Source of the DNA: an uncultured bacterium
GTDB lineage: Bacteria; Bacteroidota; Bacteroidia; Bacteroidales; Bacteroidaceae
DNA length: 63,160 bases
Assembly (NCBI GenBank): GCA_905214795.1
Contig: CAJMNM010000017.1
Coordinates: 1-63,160, forward strand
Direction of reading: 5' to 3'
Positions 1-8,091 of this stretch are shown one piece after another. Position 1 is the first letter of the stretch. Each line of letters opens with the position of its first letter. Made by a program: the position numbers and the translations under genes. Under the pieces are notes generated by a model. That model was not told the DNA's origin, searched no databases, and saw nothing but the letters and a program-made list of their open reading frames with translations.

Positions 1-1897
1 AGTCGGGGAAGGTCCAGTCTACTTTCTCGTTCTGCCATCCCCATCCGCTGATGGCTTGCCATTTGCCTGCCGGCAGGGGCGGTTCTACAGCCATTGTGAT
101 GGGGCGTATGCGCCAGATTACGTCGCGGTAGTAAGACTGCGGTTTCTTTTCACCGATAAGATTGATGTCGCCACACCAGCCGTTATACCATGGCCAATCC
201 ATAAATTGAGGGTTTCCTTCGCCATTGTTCAGATATAGCGCATGTGCAATTCCGGCTTCGCCCAGATAGTCTATGGCTGTCCATACGAAATCGCCGATGA
301 CATAAGGATGTTTTTCAACCAGGTCCCAATAACGTGAGGCTTCTTTCGGATAGCTTTCACTGCCATAGATGACGCGGTCGGGATAATTGGCATGGTCGCT
401 TTCATATTCCTGATACATGTAATTGTAGCCACAGGCATCGAGATGCTGGAAGGCACGCCATGAATCATTTTTCCAGGTGTAGTTGCGGTTATCCCAAAAG
501 TCGTTGACACCGGCTGTAACGGCACGTGTGTCATCTAACATCAGAATCTGCTCTCTGAAGTTACGGGCTATCTCAACACCCTCGCTGTCTGCTCTTCCGG
601 GAATCTCGTTACCGATGCTCCACATGATGATGCTGGGATGGTTGCGGTCTCGTTTCACCATCGTCTGGAGGTCTCTGATACTGTATTCTTTAAAGAACTG
701 TGCATAATCCTGAGGATTCTTGGCTATGAGCCATTGGTCGAAAGCCTCGTCAATAACCAGCAAGCCGGCTTTGTCGCAGGCGGTCAGGAAATGTTCGGAA
801 GGCATATTGTGTGAACAGCGGACAGCGTTAAAACCATATTCTTTGAGCAGTTTTATTTTTCTTTCTTCTGCCTTGTCATAGGATGCGGCGCCAAGCAGAC
901 CGTGATCGTGATGGACGCATCCTCCTCTTAATTTTATGGATTTACCGTTGAGCAGGAAACCGTCTTCTGCATTAAACGCTATGGTACGGATGCCAAAAGG
1001 TATGTCAATCTGATCGATATTTTCTTCCTGATTGAATAATATGAGACGTGCGGTGTACAGCTGTGGCGTTTCTAAGTCCCAGCACAATGGGGATTTGATT
1101 TGTAGCGGGAGTGTCAGTTTACTTTCGTCATGTGCGTTGATATTGACAGACAGTGTGTCGGTCGCTACGATTGAATGATTTTCAGGAGAGAGAATCTGGA
1201 TTGCGGCCTGTAAGTCGGTACTCATATTGTAAGTATTGAATACGGTGGCAGAAACCTGAATCTGTGCTGTCTCTTCGGTCAGTTCGCGGGTGGAAATCAT
1301 GGTTTCCCATTCGTCTAAATATACTTTCGGGGTTTTCAGCAGCCACACGTGCCGGTAAATGCCGGAACCGGCATACCATCGTGAGTTCTTGCCTTCATTT
1401 ACGGCTCTTACGGTAATAAGGTTTTCTTCTCCGGCAGGACGGCAATAGTCTGTAATGTCGAAACGGAATGAGGAATATCCGTATGGATTATAGTAGACCT
1501 TGATGCCGTTGACCCAAATTTCAGACTGGTTGTAGACTCCTTCGAAATACAGGCATATGCGTTTGTCTTTATCCGTGCTGTTTAATGTAAACTTTTTGCG
1601 GTACCAGCCTTCGCCGCCTACGGTCTGACCGGTGGCGCTTCCGCCGGGATTGTTCTTGGCGAACGGACCGATATGCTCACCAGCGGCAGTCGCAGCCTCT
1701 TCTTCCACACTCCAGTCGTGGGGAAGGTCAAGTGTGCGCCAGGACTGGTCGTCATAATCGGGTTCGATGGCTTCTCTTTCTGTTCCGTAGTGGAATTTCC
1801 AACCGGAATCTATGCATATTTTCCTGTCCTCGGAAAAGGCATGAATGTTTTGTATGATAAAAAAACTAAGAGCTAATATATAGATTGCTTTATTCAT
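1..1897 (-). CDS. GH2 family glycoside hydrolase (beta-galactosidase-like), 3' end outside the window
   Basis: Secreted retaining glycoside hydrolase of family 2, probably a beta-galactosidase or related exo-enzyme acting on plant or host glycans in the periplasm. The reading frame is open from the ATG at 1897 to the left edge (632 residues); the C-terminal part and stop are missing. A signal peptide ends near residue 20 (IHA). Next come the GH2 sugar-binding jelly roll (about 45-205, with WYRKKF and the WVNG-type strand), the Ig-like domain (about 210-305) and the TIM barrel from about 310. Both catalytic acids are visible: E431 in SIGNE (acid/base) and E514 in YGSES (nucleophile). It starts 8 bp after the stop of the 648-residue upstream gene, so the two are probably co-transcribed. 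The linkage cannot be told from sequence alone; beta-galactosidase is the most likely guess. Confidence 0.9.
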   Translation of the reverse strand, partial: MNKAIYILALSFFIIQNIHAFSEDRKICIDSGWKFHYGTEREAIEPDYDDQSWRTLDLPHDWSVEEEAATAAGEHIGPFAKNNPGGSATGQTVGGEGWYRKKFTLNSTDKDKRICLYFEGVYNQSEIWVNGIKVYYNPYGYSSFRFDITDYCRPAGEENLITVRAVNEGKNSRWYAGSGIYRHVWLLKTPKVYLDEWETMISTRELTEETAQIQVSATVFNTYNMSTDLQAAIQILSPENHSIVATDTLSVNINAHDESKLTLPLQIKSPLCWDLETPQLYTARLILFNQEENIDQIDIPFGIRTIAFNAEDGFLLNGKSIKLRGGCVHHDHGLLGAASYDKAEERKIKLLKEYGFNAVRCSHNMPSEHFLTACDKAGLLVIDEAFDQWLIAKNPQDYAQFFKEYSIRDLQTMVKRDRNHPSIIMWSIGNEIPGRADSEGVEIARNFREQILMLDDTRAVTAGVNDFWDNRNYTWKNDSWRAFQHLDACGYNYMYQEYESDHANYPDRVIYGSESYPKEASRYWDLVEKHPYVIGDFVWTAIDYLGEAGIAHALYLNNGEGNPQFMDWPWYNGWCGDINLIGEKKPQSYYRDVIWRIRPITMAVEPPLPAGKWQAISGWGWQNEKVDWTFPD

Positions 1898-1905
1898 ATT
1901 GATGC

Positions 1906-3852
1906 TTATTTTTTGATAAATGTATGATTGTTTACGATATATATTCCTTTGGGAAGGCCTTCAAAAGCCTCAGAGCGGGAGACCTGATGTCTGACACAGA
2001 TTCCTGATAAGGTATATACATCTACAATGTTTGATGAATCTTTCAGGACTTTGTTTGTCTGTATTGAGGTGACAATAGCATGCATGTTCACACCTAAGGT
2101 CTCAACCTCTGTAGCGTTTGTTGTGATGTATGCGCCGAAACCTTTCGCTTTGGTATGGCTGTCGGCTTTAATCAGTTCTGACGCGTTTTCTGTTAACAGA
2201 TAGGCACCGGTGATTCCGTCGGTAAGTCGGTATGTGCCGTTGAGTATAATGTCCTGACCAATAACCTGCGGTTGGGGAGTCTGATGCTTTATCATGACCT
2301 TTTCTAATATAATCTGTTCAAGGTCGGCTGTGGCAGCCTGCACCAGGTAAGCTTTTCCGGCTTCTATTCTTTCGACCGGTTTTAGTTCAAGATAAAGTGT
2401 TTCTTGTTTGATATCGGCTGATACGGTTTCGAGAACCTGACTGAAATAGGTGTTTACCTGTGTTTCTTCCATGTCGAACGGAAGGCAAAGCCAGGTTAGA
2501 TTGTCGTGAGGTATGAATTTAGAGAGGTAGACATCTGCATAAGTGTCAGCAGTGACAGAACAGATGTCGTAGTTTTCGTTTAATGCTATTTTTTCGGGTT
2601 TCCCGATGGCTGTACATTCAATTTCAACCTGGGCAATGCTGACCCAATCGTTTTCATTGTCTGTACCGGCTGCAATTCCTATGCGTAATTTACTGCCGGC
2701 ATATACATCACATTCAACCTCAACATCGCTCCAAACATTGGACGTGATGGGAGTGCGTGCCTCGTTTGCGAATAAATAGAGCTGTCCACGGTTTTCACCT
2801 TTATAAACCGTATTGTTGTAAATCTGTCCTACGGCTTTTGCGCGGATTTTGTAGTGCCCCGGCATAAGGCCTGTTATGTCCTGCCAAATCAGTTCGCTGT
2901 TTTGCAAGGGACTGTTATACCACGATTCAATACCGATGCCTTTATAACTGTCTGAATCAAACTCCGGATTATGTTTGTTATAGCCGGCAGCCGCATCCAT
3001 GGCATTTCTTTCCCATCCCGAAGACTGGGTACCGGTTGGATTGATGAGTTTGTCTGTGACATTGAAAGGATGTTCTTCAGACGCGTTGATGTATTGGTAT
3101 TCGGTAAGGCTGTTTTTCAGACTGTAGAAGGCCTTGATTTTTTCTTTGGCGGTATTTCCTGTCTGGACCTTTTCTATAAGGCTGTTTATTTTTTCGTCTT
3201 CAACACCGTATTGTGTCATAAGCGCCTTTGCCTGTTCGGTCAGTTGGGTACCGTCGACAGTTTCGTCCTCTACGCTTAAACTGACATCGGCTATGCATAC
3301 GTAATTATTTGTATTGGAAATGCCTGTTTTTACTCCTATTTCCAATTCACCGTTGGTGACTTCACAGGGAATCTCATAATATGACAGACTCTTTGCATTG
3401 GTTATTTTAGTCTGTTGGTCGTTGGCGTAGACATACATGATGTCTGCGTTAGGCTTTCCGGAAATGGTGAGATCTGCGCATTGTGCCGCAACTTTCAGAA
3501 TATAACTTCCGTTGGGAAGCTGAGTAGACTGAAAAAGAATTTTTTTGTCGGACGGGAAAGCGGACGGTGTCCATCTCTCCAAGGCGTTGGCTTGTTCGGT
3601 ACATTCGCCAGCCGAGACGTCGGCTCCTTCCTCAATATTCAGAATACGTAAATTTCCTCCGCTAATGTCGGTATTCCATGATGTGTTACTATCGTAATAG
3701 GATGATGAGGTAGAAAGGAACTTGGCATTGTTAATACACATGTCGGTGACATCGGTCAAGGTCTGACTGGATTGGGCATGAATGGCCTGTATTCCTAATC
3801 CGTAACATGACCATGCACATAATAATAATGAAGTCTTGATATTCATGGGCAT
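1906..3852 (-). CDS. Secreted protein with two binding-type modules and a C-terminal sorting-like domain
   Basis: 648 residues, no catalytic domain recognised. An N-terminal signal peptide ends near residue 26 (IHAQ). Two segments, about 45-195 and 255-415, look like copies of one beta-sandwich module: each has a G-Y/H-I/K-A pattern, a YANDQQTKIT or LFANEARTPIT stretch, an ELEIGVKTG or KLRIGIAAG strand and a final strand ending VCIADVSL or VSIAQVEI. They resemble carbohydrate-binding, galactose-binding-like folds. A helical linker (about 200-245) separates them. The last ~40 residues (VDVYTLSG ... LPKGIYIV ... KK) match the T9SS-like C-terminal sorting pattern. Its place upstream of a GH2 gene and near an HTCS suggests glycan binding outside the cell. 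ATG codons at 3852 and 3846 are both possible starts (MPMNIK); the second has the more usual signal peptide start. Confidence 0.75.
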   Translation of the reverse strand: MPMNIKTSLLLCAWSCYGLGIQAIHAQSSQTLTDVTDMCINNAKFLSTSSSYYDSNTSWNTDISGGNLRILNIEEGADVSAGECTEQANALERWTPSAFPSDKKILFQSTQLPNGSYILKVAAQCADLTISGKPNADIMYVYANDQQTKITNAKSLSYYEIPCEVTNGELEIGVKTGISNTNNYVCIADVSLSVEDETVDGTQLTEQAKALMTQYGVEDEKINSLIEKVQTGNTAKEKIKAFYSLKNSLTEYQYINASEEHPFNVTDKLINPTGTQSSGWERNAMDAAAGYNKHNPEFDSDSYKGIGIESWYNSPLQNSELIWQDITGLMPGHYKIRAKAVGQIYNNTVYKGENRGQLYLFANEARTPITSNVWSDVEVECDVYAGSKLRIGIAAGTDNENDWVSIAQVEIECTAIGKPEKIALNENYDICSVTADTYADVYLSKFIPHDNLTWLCLPFDMEETQVNTYFSQVLETVSADIKQETLYLELKPVERIEAGKAYLVQAATADLEQIILEKVMIKHQTPQPQVIGQDIILNGTYRLTDGITGAYLLTENASELIKADSHTKAKGFGAYITTNATEVETLGVNMHAIVTSIQTNKVLKDSSNIVDVYTLSGICVRHQVSRSEAFEGLPKGIYIVNNHTFIKK

Positions 3853-3871
3853 AGATTTAAATGATTTAGTG

Positions 3872-3879
3872 CAAAACTA
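3872..3879 (-). promoter_or_regulatory. -7 promoter box of the 648-residue gene/GH2 unit
   Basis: Reads TAGTTTTG on the minus strand, a match to the Bacteroidota TAnnTTTG element, 20 bp before the start codon. No clear TTTG -33 box lies at the usual distance, as expected of a promoter that needs an activator. Confidence 0.55.
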
Positions 3880-3908
3880 TCTCATTTAGAGGAATAGGAA
3901 CGGGTAAA

Positions 3909-3932
3909 ATTCTATCAAACTGGGTATAGAAT
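3909..3932. repeat. Inverted repeat upstream of the CAZyme promoter, candidate HTCS operator
   Basis: ATTCTAT (3909-3915) and ATAGAAT (3926-3932) form a perfect 7-bp inverted repeat with a 10-bp spacer. It lies about 30 bp upstream of the -7 box at 3872-3879, where an activator would bind. It also lies in the 3' flank of the HTCS gene, so a role in the 3' end of that transcript cannot be excluded. Confidence 0.35.
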
Positions 3933-3974
3933 ACTGTCAGTTTCTGTTTTTATCCTTAAAAAACATCTTAAAGA

Positions 3975-6900
3975 CTAAGATTTCGTCTTGTGAGTTTGCG
4001 CCTGATATTCACTCGGGGTAATTCCAAACTCTTCCTTAAAGCAACGGGTGAAATATTTGGGTGATGAGAATCCAATGGCATAGGCTATTTCGGCAATGGT
4101 GCGATCGTGACGTGACAGCATTGTGCACGCATATTTAAGTTTGATGTTTCTGATGAAATCCAATGGGGTCAGTCCGGTCATTGCCTTTACTTTCCGGTGA
4201 ATGGTGGATTTCGATACATGTAATGTTTCAGACAATTGTTCCAATCCGAAATTCTCGTCGTCTAAATGTGCATGAATACAATCTGCCAGGTCTTGCAAGA
4301 ATTTAGTATCATTGGCATCATATGAGAGTGAGGCCAAATGTATCTCCGGTTCTTTCTTAAAGGTTTGCTGACGTTGTTTGTATATCTGAAGTAGATTATC
4401 TATACGTGCTGAAAGAACTTTAAGTTCGAAGGGTTTGGCCAGATAGCTGTCGGCTCCGGCATTATAGCTGTCGACCTGATCATCGGACGTGCGTTTGGCT
4501 GTAAGCATGATAACCGGAATATGGCTGGTTTCGATTTGCGATTTGACTTGTCTGCAAAAAGTAAATCCGTCCATAAGAGGCATCATCACGTCTGTTACAA
4601 TAAGGTCTATGTTATGCTGTTCAAGTTGTTTTAATGCGACTTCTCCGTTTTCAGCCGTAAATATGCGGTAGCTGGGAGAAAGTATTTTCTCCATGAGCTC
4701 AAGCAGATGTGTGTTGTCGTCTACCAGCAGAACAGCGGGCTTTTCATTATCGTTGGTTTCAGACGATACGGATGGGCTTGTTTCTTCTGTCGGGTAAGTT
4801 GTGTCATCAGGCAAGCATTCTTTATATTCCTGAACGCTTTTAATCTCTTGTGACCGGTAAACGGCGTCGTCGGGGATGATGAGCGGAAGAATTACTGTAA
4901 AAGAACTGCCCTTTCCCTGCTCACTTTTTAATGTAATGCGTCCGTTATGCAAGGTGACAAGTTCTTTTGCCAAGGCTAATCCTATTCCGTTTGACAAACC
5001 GCTGCGTCCGTTGCTACCGGTGTAGAAACGTTCAAAAATCTTTTCCTGTTCTTTTTCCGGAATGCCGATGCCTTCATCTTTTATATTAAACTCCAACTCA
5101 TGGCGTGAGCCTTGGCGATGGATGTGAATGGAAAAATAAATATTCTTACCAGTTGACGTATATTTGATGGCGTTGGACAATAGGTTATACAGAATCTTGT
5201 CTATCTTGTCGAAATCCAATAAGCAACGGCATTCACCGTCTGGAATCTGAATGTTCAGATTGATTCCCTTCTCTTCTGCCAGAGGCGCGAAATAGTTATC
5301 GCACAATTGATGTGAGAAGGTAAACAAATCTCTTTCCTCAAGACATAATGTGATGGTTCTGTTTTCTGATTTCCGGAAATCCAGGATTTGTTGCAGAAGG
5401 TGTTTTAAACGGTAAATGTTGTGATGTAAAATGTTTGTCTGTCGCTTTTCTGCCGGATATTGCTTTTCCCAGTAGTCGCCGATACATGATATTACGCTGA
5501 GCGGTGTGAGCAAATCGTGTGAGATATTGGTGAAATAATCCAGTTTTGTTTGGGTAAGGGCCTCTTGAAGTTTAATTTTGTTTTTGTCATGTAAACGTTG
5601 CAGATATAATCTCAGCAGAATGTAAATGAGCGAGAGTACGGCCAGTATATAGAACAGATATGCCCAAGTGGTTTCATACCAGGCCGGTTCTTGTGTGATA
5701 CTGATCAGGGTTACAGGGGATTGCCATACTCCGCTGGCATCGGTAGCTTTTACCTTCAAACGATATTTGCCTTTGGGAAGTTTTTGATAATAGGCGGTAT
5801 TATCGCCTTCCAGAAGGGTATTCCATTCTTTATCAAAGCCTTCCATTTGGTAGGCATAGCGTATTTTGGTGTTCTGGATATAGTCCAAGGAGGAAAAACT
5901 GATAGAAAGATTAGTGGTATGAGGGGGAAGGACAAGTTCTTTCTGATTATTCTGGTTGGTGAAGAATTCATCAGATGGAATCAGATTATGTATGCCGCTT
6001 CTTATACTAGTCAGAACCAAAGGATGGGAAATAGTGGCTTGAACTGACGATGGAGGAGTGACAGAGATAAAACCGCCATTCCCGCCGGCATAGAGTGTAC
6101 CGTTTGAGGCCAGGCAGGATGCCTGGTCGCGGAAGATGGTAGTTACCATATTATCATTTGTAGATGTATATTGTTGCAGATGATGATTATGTGTGTTATA
6201 ATGGATAAGATGGTTGTGAGTGACAATCCAAAGGTGATGATTTCTGCATAAAAGATTGAGTACAGCTGTTCCAGATGAATTAAAGCGGGAACTGAAATCC
6301 TGAAAGTCTTTTCTGTTGTTGTTCTTGTATAATATCCGGCCTAAATTAGTTGCAGCCCATAGTTCGTTTTTGTCATAACTTAACAAACATATTTCTTCAT
6401 TTTTCCTGATTTGAGAAATTTCAACTTGTGGTAAGCATATAATGCGCCCTTTTTGTCTTTTCAATATATAAAGACGGTTTGAGGTGGTAGCCCAGACAGA
6501 CGAATTGTCTTTAGGAGTGAAAGATGTAAAATGTACGCTGTCGGGGGTAGATATTATTTTATTGTCGGTAAGAGATATACTGAGTATATGAGTGTTACTG
6601 CGTACCCATAAGCTGTTATCGGGCATTTCTTTAATCAGAGAAGCCGGTGCATAATATCCGGTAGCATGCTTCAGTTTAATATCACGAGTAACCTTAAACT
6701 GATTTATATCATAAGTTATCAGACTGATTGTCGCCTGATGAGGAGACGCTACCCATATGCCATTGGTTATTTTACTTTCTGCTGTGGTACGTGAGTCAAC
6801 GGTGAGACGTCTGATGAAATCAGGAGGAAGACTGAGTTTTTCAGATAGTGGGTCATAATAGCATAAACCGAAGCGGTCTTGAATGAACCAGAACATGCCG

Positions 6901-8003
6901 TTCTTGCTTTGATTTAAAGTAAGCAGATTGGGCGTCCAGTTCAAAGTATTGCTTATTTCATTTAAGGTATAGTTCTGTATTGTTTCTGTATGAAATGTTA
7001 ATAGTGTTCCTTTATCGTATGAGCTCAACCATAAATTACCATCGCGGTCTTTTAATATTTTGGTAAACATTTTACCGGTATTGATATACTTTGGTAATGT
7101 AACGGGTATGAGCGTCCGGGAGTTCTCATCATAACGAAATGCATATAAATTGTTATATGAAAGGGCCCATATATATCCGAAAGTATTATCCTGAGCGAGG
7201 CTGAAGAATTTCTTATCCGGTCCTTTCTCGCGTGATGAAATAATGTTTTGATGGATATACGCTACGCGTCTCATATCTCTATCGCAAATAATCTGCCACA
7301 AGCCATCCCCCCACGTCGTGAGCCAATAACGTCCGTTTTTATCACAAAAGAATGTAAATGGCAGGTTATTTTGTCCGATTGAAGGGAAGACTAACAGCTT
7401 TCTTTTCTTGGGCAGATATGCATACAGACCATTTTGTGAGCATATCCATAAACGGTCTTTGGACTCTTCATAAAAAAGAGACTGGATAAGTGCCTGTTTT
7501 CCGTTTTTCTCAGGTAAAATTAAATGGTCTTTTTTATGGAATGGTGAGCTGAAAGCAAAGATTTCATTATTGACGGCAGCCCAAATGGTTTGATCGATGC
7601 CGGAGCATAGGGCACGAATATGTTCTTTGTTTAGTTGTGTCTCGTTGGTTATTCCGGTTCGGTAGTTTTTTTTGTTTATAAAATTAAGTCCTTTGTTTGT
7701 GCCAATCCATAAAAATGAATCGTTTTCGGTTATACCGGTAATATAATCGTGAGACAAGCCTGCAGCAGAGAGGGTGTTGGTTTGGTTGGTTTGAAAAGTA
7801 TGTAGTTCATAACCGTCATATCTTGCAAGTCCGTGGGTTGTTCCTATCCATATAAATCCTTCTTTATCCTGAAAAATGTCAGTCATTTCATTGCTTGGCA
7901 AATCCTTGGCAAAAGGAAAATCTGCAGACCATATGGCCTGTGCCTGAAGTTTGAGACACAGGCCGATACTGAGTAACAGTATGTGAAGAACCTTATGGTA
8001 CAT
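3975..8003 (-). CDS. Hybrid two-component system sensor/regulator (HTCS)
   Basis: 1342 residues joining a periplasmic sensor, histidine kinase, receiver and DNA-binding domain in one inner-membrane protein; in Bacteroidota this class senses oligosaccharides and activates nearby glycan-use genes. Order: signal peptide (1-22); Reg_prop beta-propeller repeats (about 30-690, with repeated DG-LW and D-G-WIGT patterns); Y_Y_Y domain (about 700-765); membrane segment (about 781-802); HisKA with phospho-acceptor H829 in SHDLLTP; HATPase (about 940-1055, NLLSNAIKYT and GIGLALAKEL); receiver (about 1088-1205, acceptor D1138 in VTDVMMP, K in LAKPF); AraC-type HTH (about 1240-1338, ending FTRCFKEEFGITPSEY). 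All key residues are present. It sits between the GH30 gene and the binding-protein/GH2 pair, which are its likely targets. No TAnnTTTG box is seen before it. Confidence 0.95.
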   Translation of the reverse strand: MYHKVLHILLLSIGLCLKLQAQAIWSADFPFAKDLPSNEMTDIFQDKEGFIWIGTTHGLARYDGYELHTFQTNQTNTLSAAGLSHDYITGITENDSFLWIGTNKGLNFINKKNYRTGITNETQLNKEHIRALCSGIDQTIWAAVNNEIFAFSSPFHKKDHLILPEKNGKQALIQSLFYEESKDRLWICSQNGLYAYLPKKRKLLVFPSIGQNNLPFTFFCDKNGRYWLTTWGDGLWQIICDRDMRRVAYIHQNIISSREKGPDKKFFSLAQDNTFGYIWALSYNNLYAFRYDENSRTLIPVTLPKYINTGKMFTKILKDRDGNLWLSSYDKGTLLTFHTETIQNYTLNEISNTLNWTPNLLTLNQSKNGMFWFIQDRFGLCYYDPLSEKLSLPPDFIRRLTVDSRTTAESKITNGIWVASPHQATISLITYDINQFKVTRDIKLKHATGYYAPASLIKEMPDNSLWVRSNTHILSISLTDNKIISTPDSVHFTSFTPKDNSSVWATTSNRLYILKRQKGRIICLPQVEISQIRKNEEICLLSYDKNELWAATNLGRILYKNNNRKDFQDFSSRFNSSGTAVLNLLCRNHHLWIVTHNHLIHYNTHNHHLQQYTSTNDNMVTTIFRDQASCLASNGTLYAGGNGGFISVTPPSSVQATISHPLVLTSIRSGIHNLIPSDEFFTNQNNQKELVLPPHTTNLSISFSSLDYIQNTKIRYAYQMEGFDKEWNTLLEGDNTAYYQKLPKGKYRLKVKATDASGVWQSPVTLISITQEPAWYETTWAYLFYILAVLSLIYILLRLYLQRLHDKNKIKLQEALTQTKLDYFTNISHDLLTPLSVISCIGDYWEKQYPAEKRQTNILHHNIYRLKHLLQQILDFRKSENRTITLCLEERDLFTFSHQLCDNYFAPLAEEKGINLNIQIPDGECRCLLDFDKIDKILYNLLSNAIKYTSTGKNIYFSIHIHRQGSRHELEFNIKDEGIGIPEKEQEKIFERFYTGSNGRSGLSNGIGLALAKELVTLHNGRITLKSEQGKGSSFTVILPLIIPDDAVYRSQEIKSVQEYKECLPDDTTYPTEETSPSVSSETNDNEKPAVLLVDDNTHLLELMEKILSPSYRIFTAENGEVALKQLEQHNIDLIVTDVMMPLMDGFTFCRQVKSQIETSHIPVIMLTAKRTSDDQVDSYNAGADSYLAKPFELKVLSARIDNLLQIYKQRQQTFKKEPEIHLASLSYDANDTKFLQDLADCIHAHLDDENFGLEQLSETLHVSKSTIHRKVKAMTGLTPLDFIRNIKLKYACTMLSRHDRTIAEIAYAIGFSSPKYFTRCFKEEFGITPSEYQAQTHKTKS

Positions 8004-8032
8004 GCTTATTATCGGATGATATGTTTTCCAAA

Positions 8033-8071
8033 AACCGGCAATGTGTTCATAATATAAATGAAATGCCGGTT
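8033..8071 (-). terminator. Intrinsic terminator after the GH30 gene
   Basis: A 9-bp perfect stem (8033-8041 with 8063-8071) around a 21-nt loop, followed on the minus strand by a TTTTT run. It lies 20 bp beyond the GH30 stop and just before the HTCS start, so the two genes appear to be separate transcripts. Confidence 0.6.
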
Positions 8072-8091
8072 GGATTGGAACGGATATGGGG

